Origin: Tenebrio molitor
Lineage: Eukaryota; Arthropoda; Insecta; Coleoptera; Tenebrionidae
Direction: 5' to 3'
NCBI RefSeq assembly: GCF_963966145.1
Contig: NC_091046.1
Span: forward strand, 48,236,001-48,300,000
DNA length: 64,000 bases
Below, in pieces: positions 10,986-24,600 of this stretch. The notes below the pieces were generated by a model. The model had not been told where the DNA came from, ran no database searches, and saw only the letters and a list, made by a program, of their open reading frames with translations. Within the stretch, counting starts at the first letter, position 1; every line of letters starts with the position of its first letter. The position numbers were made by a program, and so were the translations under genes.

Positions 10986-13146
10986 AAGACGTAAGTTTCT
11001 ACATTTCATGCGAATTTCTTAACCCGGACTTTTCGAGGCAAAAATTTTATAACTCAAGAAATGTACGGTTTGGGCAGGAAATTCTAAAATTTCTGAAAAG
11101 ACATAAGTTGCAATTATAACTCATGAAAGGGACGGTTTCGGCCGGAAATTATTAAATTTTCTAAAAAGACGTAAGTTTCTACATTTCATGCGAATTTCTT
11201 AACCCGGACTTTTCGAGGGAAAAATTTTATAACTCAAGAAATGTAGGGTTTGGGCAGGAAATTCTTAAATTTCTGAAAAGACGTAAGTTTCAATTATAAC
11301 TCATGAAAGGGACGGTTTCGGCCGGAAATTATTAAATTTTCTAAAAAGACGTAAGTTTCTACATTTCATGCGAATTTCTTAACCCGGACTTTTCGAGGGA
11401 AAAATTTTATAACTCAAGAAATGTAGGGTTTGGGCAGGAAATTCATAAATTTCTGAAAAGACGTAAGTTTCAATTATAACTCATGAAAGGGACGGTTTCG
11501 GCCGGAAATTATTAAATTTTCTAAAAAGACGTAAGTTTCTACATTTCATGCGAATTTCTTAACCAGGACTTTTCGAGGCAAAAATTTTATAACTCAAGAA
11601 ATGTACGGTTTGGGCAGGAAATTCTTAAATTTCTGAAAAGACGTAAGTTGCAATTATATCTCATGAAAGGGACGGTTTCGGCCGGAAATTATTAAATTTT
11701 CTAAAAAGACGTAAGTTTCTACATTTCATGCGAATTTCTTAACCCGGACTTTTCGAGGCAAAAATTTTATAATTCAAGAAATGTAGGGTTTGGGCAGGAA
11801 ATTCTTAAATTTCTGAAAAGACGTAAGTTTCAATTATAACTCATGAAAGGGACGGTTTCGGCCGGAAATTATTATATTTTCTAAAAAGACGTAAGTTTCT
11901 ACATTTCATGCGAATTTCTTAACCAGGACTTTTCGAGGCAAAAATTTTATAACTCAAGAAATGTAGGGTTTGGGCAGGAAATTCTAAAATTTCTGAAAAG
12001 ACGTAAGTTGCAATTATAACTCATGAAAGGGACGGTTTCGGCCGGAAATTATTAAATTTTCTAAAAAGACGTAAGTTTCTACATTTCATGCGAATTTCTT
12101 AACCCGGACTTTTCGAGGCAAAAATTTTATAACTCAAGAAATGTAGGGTTTGGGCAGGAAATTCTTAAATTTCTGAAAAGACGTAAGTTTCAATTATAAC
12201 TCATGAAAGGGACGGTTTCGGCCGGAAATTATTAAATTTTCTAAAAAGACTTAAGTTTCTACATTTCATGCGAATTTCTTAACCAGGACTTTTCGAGGCA
12301 AAAATTTTATAACTCAAGAAATGTACGGTTTGGGCAGGAAATTCTAAAATTTCTGAAAAGACGTAAGTTGCAATTATAACTCATGAAAGGGACGGTTTCG
12401 GCCGGAAATTATTAAATTTTCTAAAAAGACGTAAGTTTCTACATTTCATGCGAATTTCTTAAACCGGACTTTTCGAGGCAAAAATTTTATAACTCAAGAA
12501 ATGTAGGGTTTGGGCAGGAAATTCTTAAATTTCTGAAAAGACGTAAGTTTCAATTATAACTCATGAAAGGGACGGTTTCGGCCGGAAATTATTAAATTTT
12601 CTAAAAAGACGTAAGTTTCTACATTTCATGCGAATTTCTTAACCAGGACTTTTCGAGGCAAAAAATTTTATAACTCAAGAAATGTAGGGTTTGGGCAGGA
12701 AATTCTAAAATTTCTGAAAAGACGTAAGTTGCAATTATAACTCATGAAAGGGACGGTTTCGGCCGGAAATTATTAAATTTTCTAAAAAGACGTAAGTTTC
12801 TACATTTCATGCGAATTTCTTAACCAGGACTTTTCGAGGCAAAAATTTTATAACTCAAGAAATGTACGGTTTGGGCAGGAAATTCTTAAATTTCTGAAAA
12901 GACGTAAGTTGCAATTATATCTCATGAAAAGGACGGTTTCGGCCGGAAATTATTAAATTTTCTAAAAAGACGTAAGTTTCTACATTTCATGCAAATTTCT
13001 TAACCCGGACTTTTCGAGGCAAAAATTTTATAACTCAAGAAATGTAGGGTTTGGGCAGGAAATTCTTAAATTTCTGAAAAGACGTAAGTTTCAATTATAA
13101 CTCATGAAAGGGAAGGTTTCGGCCGGAAATTATTAAATTTTCTAAA
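10986..13146 (+). repeat. Complete 12-monomer cassette (2161 bp)
   Basis: This is the clearest complete copy of the left-domain higher-order unit. Marker order by monomer: GACATAAG; GAGGG; GAGGG with CATAAAT; T134; ATAATTC with TATATTTT; G81 with A101; T125; GACTTAAG; TTAAACCGG; 181 bp; AAAAGG; GCAAAT. The same twelve-step order occurs at 19447-21607, also 2161 bp, and ten of the twelve steps at 14948-16748. Confidence 0.85.
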
Positions 13147-14947
13147 AAGACGTAAGTTTCTACATTTCATGCGAATTTCTTAACCAGGACTTTTCGAGGC
13201 AAAAATTTTATAACTCAAGAAATGTACGGTTTGGGCAGGAAATTCTAAAATTTCTGAAAAGACGTAAGTTGCAATTATAACTCATGAAAGGGACGGTTTC
13301 GGCCGGAAATTATTAAATTTTCTAAAAAGACGTAAGTTTCTACATTTCATGCGAATTTCTTAACCAGGACTTTTCGAGGCAAAAATTTTATAACTCAAGA
13401 AATGTACGGTTTGGGCAGGAAATTCTAAAATTTCTGAAAAGACGTAAGTTGCAATTATAACTCATGAAAGGGACGGTTTCGGCCGGAAATTATTAAATTT
13501 TCTAAAAAGACGTAAGTTTCTACATTTCATGCGAATTTCTTAACCAGGACTTTTCGAGGCAAAAATTTTATAACTCAAGAAATGTACGGTTTGGGCAGGA
13601 AATTCTTAAATTTCTGAAAAGACGTAAGTTGCAATTATATCTCATGAAAGGGACGGTTTCGGCCGGAAATTATTAAATTTTCTAAAAAGACGTAAGTTTC
13701 TACATTTCATGCGAATTTCTTAACCAGGACTTTTCGAGGCAAAAAATTTTATAACTCAAGAAATGAAGGGTTTGGGCAGGAAATTCTAAAATTTCTGAAA
13801 AGACGTAAGTTGCAATTATAACTCATGAAAGGGACGGTTTCGGCCGGAAATTATTAAATTTTCTAAAAAGACGTAAGTTTCTACATTTCATGCGAATTTC
13901 TTAACCAGGACTTTTCGAGGCAAAAATTTTATAACTCAAGAAATGTACGGTTTGGGCAGGAAATTCTTAAATTTCTGAAAAGACGTAAGTTGCAATTATA
14001 ACTCATGAAAGGGACGGTTTCGGCCGGAAATTATTAAATTTTCTAAAAAGACGTAAGTTTCTACATTTCATGCGAATTTCTTAACCAGGACTTTTCGAGG
14101 CAAAAATTTTATAACTCAAGAAATGTACGGTTTGGGCAGGAAATTCTAAAATTTCTGAAAAGACATAAGTTGCAATTATAACTCATGAAAGGGACGGTTT
14201 CGGCCGGAAATTATTAAATTTTCTAAAAAGACGTAAGTTTCTACATTTCATGCGAATTTCTTAACCCGGACTTTTCGAGGCAAAAATTTTATAACTCAAG
14301 AAATGTACGGTTTGGGCAGGAAATTCTAAAATTTCTGAAAAGACGTAAGTTGCAATTATAACTCATGAAAGGGACGGTTTCGGCCGGAAATTATTAAATT
14401 TTCTAAAAAGACGTAAGTTTCTACATTTCATGCGAATTTCTTAACCCGGACTTTTCGAGGCAAAAATTTTATAACTCAAGAAATGTACGGTTTGGGCAGG
14501 AAATTCTAAAATTTCTGAAAAGACGTAAGTTGCAATTATAACTCATGAAAGGGACGGTTTCGGCCGGAAATTATTAAATTTTCTAAAAAGACGTAAGTTT
14601 CTACATTTCATGCGAATTTCTTAACCCGGACTTTTCGAGGCAAAAATTTTATAACTCAAGAAATGTACGGTTTGGGCAGGAAATTCTAAAATTTCTGAAA
14701 AGACGTAAGTTGCAATTATAACTCATGAAAGGGACGGTTTCGGCCGGAAATTATTAAATTTTCTAAAAAGACGTAAGTTTCTACATTTCATGCGAATTTC
14801 TTAACCAGGACTTTTCGAGGCAAAAATTTTATAACTCAAGAAATGTACGGTTTGGGCAGGAAATTCTAAAATTTCTGAAAAGACGTAAGTTGCAATTATA
14901 ACTCATGAAAGGGACGGTTTCGGCCGGAAATTATTAAATTTTCTAAA
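13147..14947 (+). repeat. 10-monomer inter-cassette segment
   Basis: These ten units separate two cassettes and are mostly A101-G125 monomers. The unit at 13687 is 181 bp and carries AATGAAGGG. It is followed by a T101-G125 unit, a GACATAAG unit, three CCCGG units and a CCAGG unit. A similar series, with one fewer CCCGG unit, follows another AATGAAGGG monomer at 16929, so the segment was copied as a block. Confidence 0.7.
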
Positions 14948-16748
14948 AAGACGTAAGTTTCTACATTTCATGCGAATTTCTTAACCCGGACTTTTCGAGG
15001 CAAAAATTTTATAACTCAAGAAATGTACGGTTTGGGCAGGAAATTCTAAAATTTCTGAAAAGACATAAGTTGCAATTATAACTCATGAAAGGGACGGTTT
15101 CGGCCGGAAATTATTAAATTTTCTAAAAAGACGTAAGTTTCTACATTTCATGCGAATTTCTTAACCCGGACTTTTCGAGGGAAAAATTTTATAACTCAAG
15201 AAATGTAGGGTTTGGGCAGGAAATTCTTAAATTTCTGAAAAGACGTAAGTTTCAATTATAACTCATGAAAGGGACGGTTTCGGCCGGAAATTATTAAATT
15301 TTCTAAAAAGACGTAAGTTTCTACATTTCATGCGAATTTCTTAACCCGGACTTTTCGAGGGAAAAATTTTATAACTCAAGAAATGTAGGGTTTGGGCAGG
15401 AAATTCATAAATTTCTGAAAAGACGTAAGTTTCAATTATAACTCATGAAAGGGACGGTTTCGGCCGGAAATTATTAAATTTTCTAAAAAGACGTAAGTTT
15501 CTACATTTCATGCGAATTTCTTAACCAGGACTTTTCGAGGCAAAAATTTTATAACTCAAGAAATGTATGGTTTGGGCAGGAAATTCTTAAATTTCTGAAA
15601 AGACGTAAGTTGCAATTATATCTCATGAAAGGGACGGTTTCGGCCGGAAATTATTAAATTTTCTAAAAAGACGTAAGTTTCTACATTTCATGCGAATTTC
15701 TTAACCCGGACTTTTCGAGGCAAAAATTTTATAATTCAAGAAATGTAGGGTTTGGGCAGGAAATTCTTAAATTTCTGAAAAGACGTAAGTTTCAATTATA
15801 ACTCATGAAAGGGACGGTTTCGGCCGGAAATTATTGTATTTTCTAAAAAGACGTAAGTTTCTACATTTCATGCGAATTTCTTAACCAGGACTTTTCGAGG
15901 CAAAAATTTTATAACTCAAGAAATGTAGGGTTTGGGCAGGAAATTCTAAAATTTCTGAAAAGACGTAAGTTGCAATTATAACTCATGAAAGGGACGGTTT
16001 CGGCCGGAAATTATTAAATTTTCTAAAAAGACGTAAGTTTCTACATTTCATGCGAATTTCTTAACCCGGACTTTTCGAGGCAAAAATTTTATAACTCAAG
16101 AAATGTAGGGTTTGGGCAGGAAATTCTTAAATTTCTGAAAAGACGTAAGTTTCAATTATAACTCATGAAAGGGACGGTTTCGGCCGGAAATTATTAAATT
16201 TTCTAAAAAGACTTAAGTTTCTACATTTCATGCGAATTTCTTAACCAGGACTTTTCGAGGCAAAAATTTTATAACTCAAGAAATGTACGGTTTGGGCAGG
16301 AAATTCTAAAATTTCTGAAAAGACGTAAGTTGCAATTATAACTCATGAAAGGGACGGTTTCGGCCGGAAATTATTAAATTTTCTAAAAAGACGTAAGTTT
16401 CTACATTTCATGCGAATTTCTTAAACCGGACTTTTCGAGGCAAACATTTTATAACTCAAGAAATGTAGGGTTTGGGCAGGAAATTCTTAAATTTCTGAAA
16501 AGACGTAAGTTTCAATTATAACTCATGAAAGGGACGGTTTCGGGCGGAAATTATTAAATTTTCTAAAAAGACGTAAGTTTCTACATTTCATGCGAATTTC
16601 TTAACCAGGACTTTTCGAGGCAAAAAATTTTATAACTCAAGAAATGTAGGGTTTGGGCAAGAAATTCTAAAATTTCTGAAAAGACGTAAGTTGCAATTAT
16701 AACTCATGAAAGGGACGGTTTCGGCCGGAAATTATTAAATTTTCTAAA
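14948..16748 (+). repeat. 10-monomer cassette copy (1801 bp)
   Basis: This repeats the cassette order from the GACATAAG unit to the 181-bp unit (16568) but lacks the AAAAGG and GCAAAT units; the next monomer already carries GACATAAG. Private changes include TATGG at 15488, ATTGTATTTT at the end of the ATAATTC unit, and GGGCGG in the TTAAACCGG unit. Confidence 0.8.
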
Positions 16749-19446
16749 AAGACGTAAGTTTCTACATTTCATGCGAATTTCTTAACCAGGACTTTTCGAG
16801 GCAAAAATTTTATAACTCAAGAAATGTACGGTTTGGGCAGGAAATTCTAAAATTTCTGAAAAGACATAAGTTGCAATTATAACTCATGAAAGGGACGGTT
16901 TCGGCCGGAAATTATTAAATTTTCTAAAAAGACGTAAGTTTCTACATTTCATGCGAATTTCTTAACCAGGACTTTTCGAGGCAAAAATTTTATAACTCAA
17001 GAAATGAAGGGTTTGGGCAGGAAATTCTTAAATTTCTGAAAAGACGTAAGTTGCAATTATATCTCATGAAAGGGACGGTTTCGGCCGGAAATTATTAAAT
17101 TTTCTAAAAAGACGTAAGTTTCTACATTTCATGCGAATTTCTTAACCAGGACTTTTCGAGGCAAAAATTTTATAACTCAAGAAATGTACGGTTTGGGCAG
17201 GAAATTCTTAAATTTCTGAAAAGACGTAAGTTGCAATTATAACTCATGAAAGGGACGGTTTCGGCCGGAAATTATTAAATTTTCTAAAAAGACGTAAGTT
17301 TCTACATTTCATGCGAATTTCTTAACCAGGACTTTTCGAGGCAAAAATTTTATAACTCAAGAAATGTACGGTTTGGGCAGGAAATTCTAAAATTTCTGAA
17401 AAGACATAAGTTGCAATTATAACTCATGAAAGGGACGGTTTCGGCCGGAAATTATTAAATTTTCTAAAAAGACGTAAGTTTCTACATTTCATGCGAATTT
17501 CTTAACCCGGACTTTTCGAGGCAAAAATTTTATAACTCAAGAAATGTACGGTTTGGGCAGGAAATTCTAAAATTTCTGAAAAGACGTAAGTTGCAATTAT
17601 AACTCATGAAAGGGACGGTTTCGGCCGGAAATTATTAAATTTTCTAAAAAGACGTAAGTTTCTACATTTCATGCGAATTTCTTAACCCGGACTTTTCGAG
17701 GCAAAAATTTTATAACTCAAGAAATGTACGGTTTGGGCAGGAAATTCTAAAATTTCTGAAAAGACGTAAGTTGCAATTATAACTCATGAAAGGGACGGTT
17801 TCGGCCGGAAATTATTAAATTTTCTAAAAAGACGTAAGTTTCTACATTTCATGCGAATTTCTTAACCAGGACTTTTCGAGGCAAAAATTTTATAACTCAA
17901 GAAATGTACGGTTTGGGCAGGAAATTCTAAAATTTCTGAAAAGACGTAAGTTGCAATTATAACTCATGAAAGGGACGGTTTCGGCCGGAAATTATTAAAT
18001 TTTCTAAAAAGACGTAAGTTTCTACATTTCATGCGAATTTCTTAACCCGGACTTTTCGAGGCAAAAATTTTATAACTCAAGAAATGTAGGGTTTGGGCAG
18101 GAAATTCTTAAATTTCTGAAAAGACGTAAGTTGCAATTATATCTCATGAAAAGGACGGTTTCGGCCGGAAATTATTAAATTTTCTAAAAAGACGTAAGTT
18201 TCTACATTTCATGCGAATTTCTTAACCAGGACTTTCGAGGCAAAAATTTTATAACTCAAGAAATGTACGGTTTGGGCAGGAAATTCTTAAATTTCTGAAA
18301 AGACGTAAGTTGCAATTATATCTCATGAAAAGGACGGTTTCGGCCGGAAATTATTAAATTTTCTAAAAAGACGTAAGTTTCTACATTTCATGCAAATTTC
18401 TTAACCAGGACTTTTCGAGGCAAAAATTTTATAACTCAAGAAATGTAGGGTTTGGGCAGGAAATTCTTAAATTTCTGAAAAGACGTAAGTTTCAATTATA
18501 ACTCATGAAAGGGACGGTTTCGGCCGGAAATTATTAAATTTTCTAAAAAGACGTAAGTTTCTTCATTTCATGCGAATTTCTTAACCAGGACTTTTCGAGG
18601 CAAAAATTTTATAACTCAGAAATGTACGGTTTGGGCAGGAAATTCTAAAATTTCTGAAAAGACATAAGTTGCAATTATAACTCATGAAAGGGACGGTTTC
18701 GGCCGGAAATTATTAAATTTTCTAAAAAGACGTAAGTTTCTACATTTCATGCGAATTTCTTAACCAGGACTTTTCGAGGCAAAAATTTTATAACTCAAGA
18801 AATGTACGGTTTGGGCAGGAAATTCTTAAATTTCTGAAAAGACGTAAGTTGCAATTATATCTCATGAAAGGGACGGTTTCGGCCGGAAATTATTAAATTT
18901 TCTAAAAAGACGTAAGTTTCTACATTTCATGCGAATTTCTTAACCAGGACTTTTCGAGGCAAAAATTTTATAACTCAAGAAATGTACGGTTTGGGCAGGA
19001 AATTCTTAAATTTCTGAAAAGACGTAAGTTGCAATTATATCTCATGAAAGGGACGGTTTCGGCCGGAAATTATTAAATTTTCTAAAAAGACGTAAGTTTC
19101 TACATTTCATGCGAATTTCTTAACCAGGACTTTTCGAGGCAAAAATTTTATAACTCAAGAAATGTACGGTTTGGGCAGGAAATTCTTAAATTTCTGAAAA
19201 GACGTAAGTTGCAATTATATCTCATGAAAGGGACGGTTTCGGCCGGAAATTATTAAATTTTCTAAAAAGACGTAAGTTTCTTCATTTCATGCGAATTTCT
19301 TAACCAGGACTTTTCGAGGCAAAAATTTTATAACTCAAGAAATGTACGGTTTGGGCAGGAAATTCTAAAATTTCTGAAAAGACATAAGTTGCAATTATAA
19401 CTCATGAAAGGGACGGTTTCGGCCGGAAATTATTAAATTTTCTAAA
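16749..19446 (+). repeat. 15-monomer irregular segment with two 179-bp units
   Basis: This stretch has no full cassette. It contains an AATGAAGGG unit (16929), a run resembling 13868-14947, two AAAAGG units in succession (18009 and 18189), and three near-identical T134 units at 18727, 18907 and 19087. The units at 18189 (one T lost in ACTTTCG) and 18548 (one A lost in CTCAGAAATG) are 179 bp. CTTCATTT-plus-GACATAAG units occur at 18548 and 19267. Confidence 0.75.
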
Positions 19447-21607
19447 AAGACGTAAGTTTCTACATTTCATGCGAATTTCTTAACCAGGACTTTTCGAGGC
19501 AAAAATTTTATAACTCAAGAAATGTACGGTTTGGGCAGGAAATTCTAAAATTTCTGAAAAGACATAAGTTGCAATTATAACTCATGAAAGGGACGGTTTC
19601 GGCCGGAAATTATTAAATTTTCTAAAAAGACGTAAGTTTCTACATTTCATGCGAATTTCTTAACCCGGACTTTTCGAGGGAAAAATTTTATAACTCAAGA
19701 AATGTAGGGTTTGGGCAGGAAATTCTTAAATTTCTGAAAAGACGTAAGTTTCAATTATAACTCATGAAAGGGACGGTTTCGGCCGGAAATTATTAAATTT
19801 TCTAAAAAGACGTAAGTTTCTACATTTCATGCGAATTTCTTAACCCGGACTTTTCGAGGGAAAAATTTTATAACTCAAGAAATGTAGGGTTTGGGCAGGA
19901 AATTCTTAAATTTCTGAAAAGACGTAAGTTTCAATTATAACTCATGAAAGGGACGGTTTCGGCCGGAAATTATTAAATTTTCTAAAAAGACGTAAGTTTC
20001 TACATTTCATGCGAATTTCTTAACCAGGACTTTTCGAGGCAAAAATTTTATAACTCAAGAAATGTACGGTTTGGGCAGGAAATTCTTAAATTTCTGAAAA
20101 GACGTAAGTTGCAATTATATCTCATGAAAGGGACGGTTTCGGCCGGAAATTATTAAATTTTCTAAAAAGACGTAAGTTTCTACATTTCATGCGAATTTCT
20201 TAACCCGGACTTTTCGAGGCAAAAATTTTATAATTCAAGAAATGTAGGGTTTGGGCAGGAAATTCTTAAATTTCTGAAAAGACGTAAGTTTCAATTATAA
20301 CTCATGAAAGGGACGGTTTCGGCCGGAAATTATTATATTTTCTAAAAAGACGTAAGTTTCTACATTTCATGCGAATTTCTTAACCAGGACTTTTCGAGGC
20401 AAAAATTTTATAACTCAAGAAATGTTGGGTTTGGGCAGGAAATTCTAAAATTTCTGAAAAGACGTAAGTTGCAATTATAACTCATGAAAGGGACGGTTTC
20501 GGCCGGAAATTATTAAATTTTCTAAAAAGACGTAAGTTTCTACATTTCATGCGAATTTCTTAACCCGGACTTTTCGAGGCAAAAATTTTATAACTCAAGA
20601 AATGTAGGGTTTGGGCAGGAAATTCTTAAATTTCTGAAAAGACGTAAGTTTCAATTATAACTCATGAAAGGGACGGTTTCGGCCGGAAATTATTAAATTT
20701 TCTAAAAAGACTTAAGTTTCTACATTTCATGCGAATTTCTTAACCAGGACTTCTCGAGGCAAAAATTTTATAACTCAAGAAATGTACGGTTTGGGCAGGA
20801 AATTCTAAAATTTCTGAAAAGACGTAAGTTGCAATTATAACTCATGAAAGGGACGGTTTCGGCCGGAAATTATTAAATTTTCTAAAAAGACGTAAGTTTC
20901 TACATTTCATGCGAATTTCTTAAACCGGACTTTTCGAGGCAAAAATTTTATAACTCAAGAAATGTAGGGTTTGGGCAGGAAATTCTTAAATTTCTGAAAA
21001 GACGTAAGTTTCAATTATAACTCATGAAAGGGACGGTTTCGGCCGGAAATTATTAAATTTTCTAAAAAGACGTAAGTTTCTACATTTCATGCGAATTTCT
21101 TAACCAGGACTTTTCGAGGCAAAAAATTTTATAACTCAAGAAATGTAGGGTTTGGGCAGGAAATTCTAAAATTTCTGAAAAGACGTAAGTTGCAATTATA
21201 ACTCATGAAAGGGACGGTTTCGGGCGGAAATTATTAAATTTTCTAAAAAGACGTAAGTTTCTACATTTCATGCGAATTTCTTAACCAGGACTTTTCGAGG
21301 CAAAAATTTTATAACTCAAGAAATGTACGGTTTGGGCAGGAAATTCTTAAATTTCTGAAAAGACGTAAGTTGCAATTATATCTCATGAAAAGGACGGTTT
21401 CGGCCGGAAATTATTAAATTTTCTAAAAAGACGTAAGTTTCTACATTTCATGCAAATTTCTTAACCCGGACTTTTCGAGGCAAAAATTTTATAACTCAAG
21501 AAATGTAGGGTTTGGGCAGGAAATTCTTAAATTTCTGAAAAGACGTAAGTTTCAATTATAACTCATGAAAGGGACGGTTTCGGCCGGAAATTATTAAATT
21601 TTCTAAA
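19447..21607 (+). repeat. Complete 12-monomer cassette (2161 bp)
   Basis: Marker order is identical to 10986-13146, ending with the 181-bp unit at 21067, the AAAAGG unit at 21248 and the GCAAAT unit at 21428. Private differences include GTTGGG at 20347 and TTCTCG at 20707. Its last two monomers are also the first two of the 4503-bp duplication that follows. Confidence 0.85.
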
Positions 21608-24600
21608 AAGACGTAAGTTTCTACATTTCATGCGAATTTCTTAACCAGGACTTTTCGAGGCAAAAAATTTTATAACTCAAGAAATGTAGGGTTTGGGCAG
21701 GAAATTCTAAAATTTCTGAAAAGACGTAAGTTGCAATTATAACTCATGAAAGGGACGGTTTCGGGCGGAAATTATTAAATTTTCTAAAAAGACGTAAGTT
21801 TCTACATTTCATGCGAATTTCTTAACCAGGACTTTTCGAGGCAAAAATTTTATAACTCAAGAAATGTACGGTTTGGGCAGGAAATTCTAAAATTTCTGAA
21901 AAGACGTAAGTTGCAATTATAACTCATGAAAGGGACGGTTTCGGCCGGAAATTATTAAATTTTCTAAAAAGACGTGAGTTTCTACATTTCATGCGAATTT
22001 CATAACCAGGACTTTTCGAGGCAAAAATTTTATAACTCAAGAAATGTACGGTTTGGGCAGGAAATTCTAAAATTTCTGAAAAGACGTAAGTTGCAATTAT
22101 ATCTCATGAAAGGGACGGTTTCGGCCGGAAATTATTAAATTTTCTAAAAAGACGTAAGTTTCTACATTTCATGCGAATTTCTTAACCCGGACTTTTCGAG
22201 GCAAAAATTTTATAACTCAAGAAATGTACGGTTTGGGCAGGAAATTCTAAAATTTCTGATAAGACGTAAGTTGCAATTATAACTCATGAAAGGGACGGTT
22301 TCGGCCGGAAATTATTAAATTTTCTAAAAAGACGTAAGTTTCTACATTTCATGCGAATTTCTTAAACCGGACTTTTCGAGGCAAAAATTTTATAACTCAA
22401 GAAATGTAGGGTTTGGGCAGGAAATTCTTAAATTTCTGAAAAGACGTAAGTTTCAATTATAACTCATGAAAGGGACGGTTTCGGCCGGAAATTATTAAAT
22501 TTTCTAAAAAGACGTAAGTTTCTACATTTCATGCGAATTTCTTAACCAGGACTTTTCGAGGCAAAAAATTTTATAACTCAAGAAATGTAGGGTTTGGGCA
22601 GGAAATTCTAAAATTTCTGAAAAGACGTAAGTTGCAATTATAACTCATGAAAGGGACGGTTTCGGCCGGAAATTATTAAATTTTCTAAAAAGACGTAAGT
22701 TTCTACATTTCATGCGAATTTCTTAACCAGGACTTTTCGAGGCAAAAATTTTATAACTCAAGAAATGTACGGTTTGGGCAGGAAATTCTTAAATTTCTGA
22801 AAAGACGTAAGTTGCAATTATATCTCATGAAAAGGACGGTTTCGGCCGGAAATTATTAAATTTTCTAAAAAGACGTAAGTTTCTACATTTCATGCAAATT
22901 TCTTAACCCGGACTTTTCGAGGCAAAAATTTTATAACTCAAGAAATGTAGGGTTTGGGCAGGAAATTCTTAAATTTCTGAAAAGACGTAAGTTTCAATTA
23001 TAACTCATGAAAGGGACGGTTTCGGCCGGAAATTATTAAATTTTCTAAAAAGACGTAAGTTTCTTCATTTCATGCGAATTTCTTAACCAGGACTTTTCGA
23101 GGCAAAAATTTTATAACTCAAGAAATGTACGGTTTGGGCAGGAAATTCTAAAATTTCTGAAAAGACATAAGTTGCAATTATAACTCATGAAAGGGACGGT
23201 TTCGGCCGGAAATTATTAAATTTTCTAAAAAGACGTAAGTTTCTACATTTCATGCGAATTTCTTAACCAGGACTTTTCGAGGCAAAAATTTTATAACTCA
23301 AGAAATGTACGGTTTGGGCAGGAAATTCTTAAATTTCTGAAAAGACGTAAGTTGCAATTATATCTCATGAAAGGGACGGTTTCGGCCGGAAATTATTAAA
23401 TTTTCTAAAAAGACGTAAGTTTCTACATTTCATGCGAATTTCTTAACCAGGACTTTTCGAGGCAAAAAATTTTATAACTCAAGAAATGTAGGGTTTGGGC
23501 AGGAAATTCTAAAATTTCTGAAAAGACGTAAGTTGCAATTATAACTCATGAAAGGGACGGTTTCGGCCGGAAATTATTAAATTTTCTAAAAAGACGTAAG
23601 TTTCTACATTTCATGCGAATTTCTTAACCAGGACTTTTCGAGGCAAAAATTTTATAACTCAAGAAATGTACGGTTTGGGCAGGAAATTCTTAAATTTCTG
23701 AAAAGACGTAAGTTGCAATTATATCTCATGAAAAGGACGGTTTCGGCCGGAAATTATTAAATTTTCTAAAAAGACGTAAGTTTCTACATTTCATGCAAAT
23801 TTCTTAACTCGGACTTTTCGAGGCAAAAATTTTATAACTCAAGAAATGTAGGGTTTGGGCAGGAAATTCTTAAATTTCTGAAAAGACGTAAGTTTCAATT
23901 ATAACTCATGAAAGGGACGGTTTCGGCCGGAAATTATTAAATTTTCTAAAAAGACGTAAGTTTCTACATTTCATGCGAATTTCTTAACCAGGACTTTTCG
24001 AGGCAAAAATTTTATAACTCAAGAAATGTACGGTTTGGGCAGGAAATTCTAAAATTTCTGAAAAGACATAAGTTGCAATTATAACTCATGAAAGGGACGG
24101 TTTCGGCCGGAAATTATTAAATTTTCTAAAAAGACGTAAGTTTCTACATTTCATGCGAATTTCTTAACCCGGACTTTTCGAGGGAAAAATTTTATAACTC
24201 AAGAAATGTAGGGTTTGGGCAGGAAATTCTTAAATTTCTGAAAAGACGTAAGTTTCAATTATAACTCATGAAAGGGACGGTTTCGGCCGGAAATTATTAA
24301 ATTTTCTAAAAAGACGTAAGTTTCTACATTTCATGCGAATTTCTTAACCCGGACTTTTCGAGGGAAAAATTTTATAACTCAAGAAATGTAGGGTTTGGGC
24401 AGGAAATTCTTAAATTTCTGAAAAGACGTAAGTTTCAATTATAACTCATGAAAGGGACGGTTTCGGCCGGAAATTATTAAATTTTCTAAAAAGACGTAAG
24501 TTTCTACATTTCATGCGAATTTCTTAACCAGGACTTTTCGAGGCAAAAATTTTATAACTCAAGAAATGTACGGTTTGGGCAGGAAATTCTTAAATTTCTG

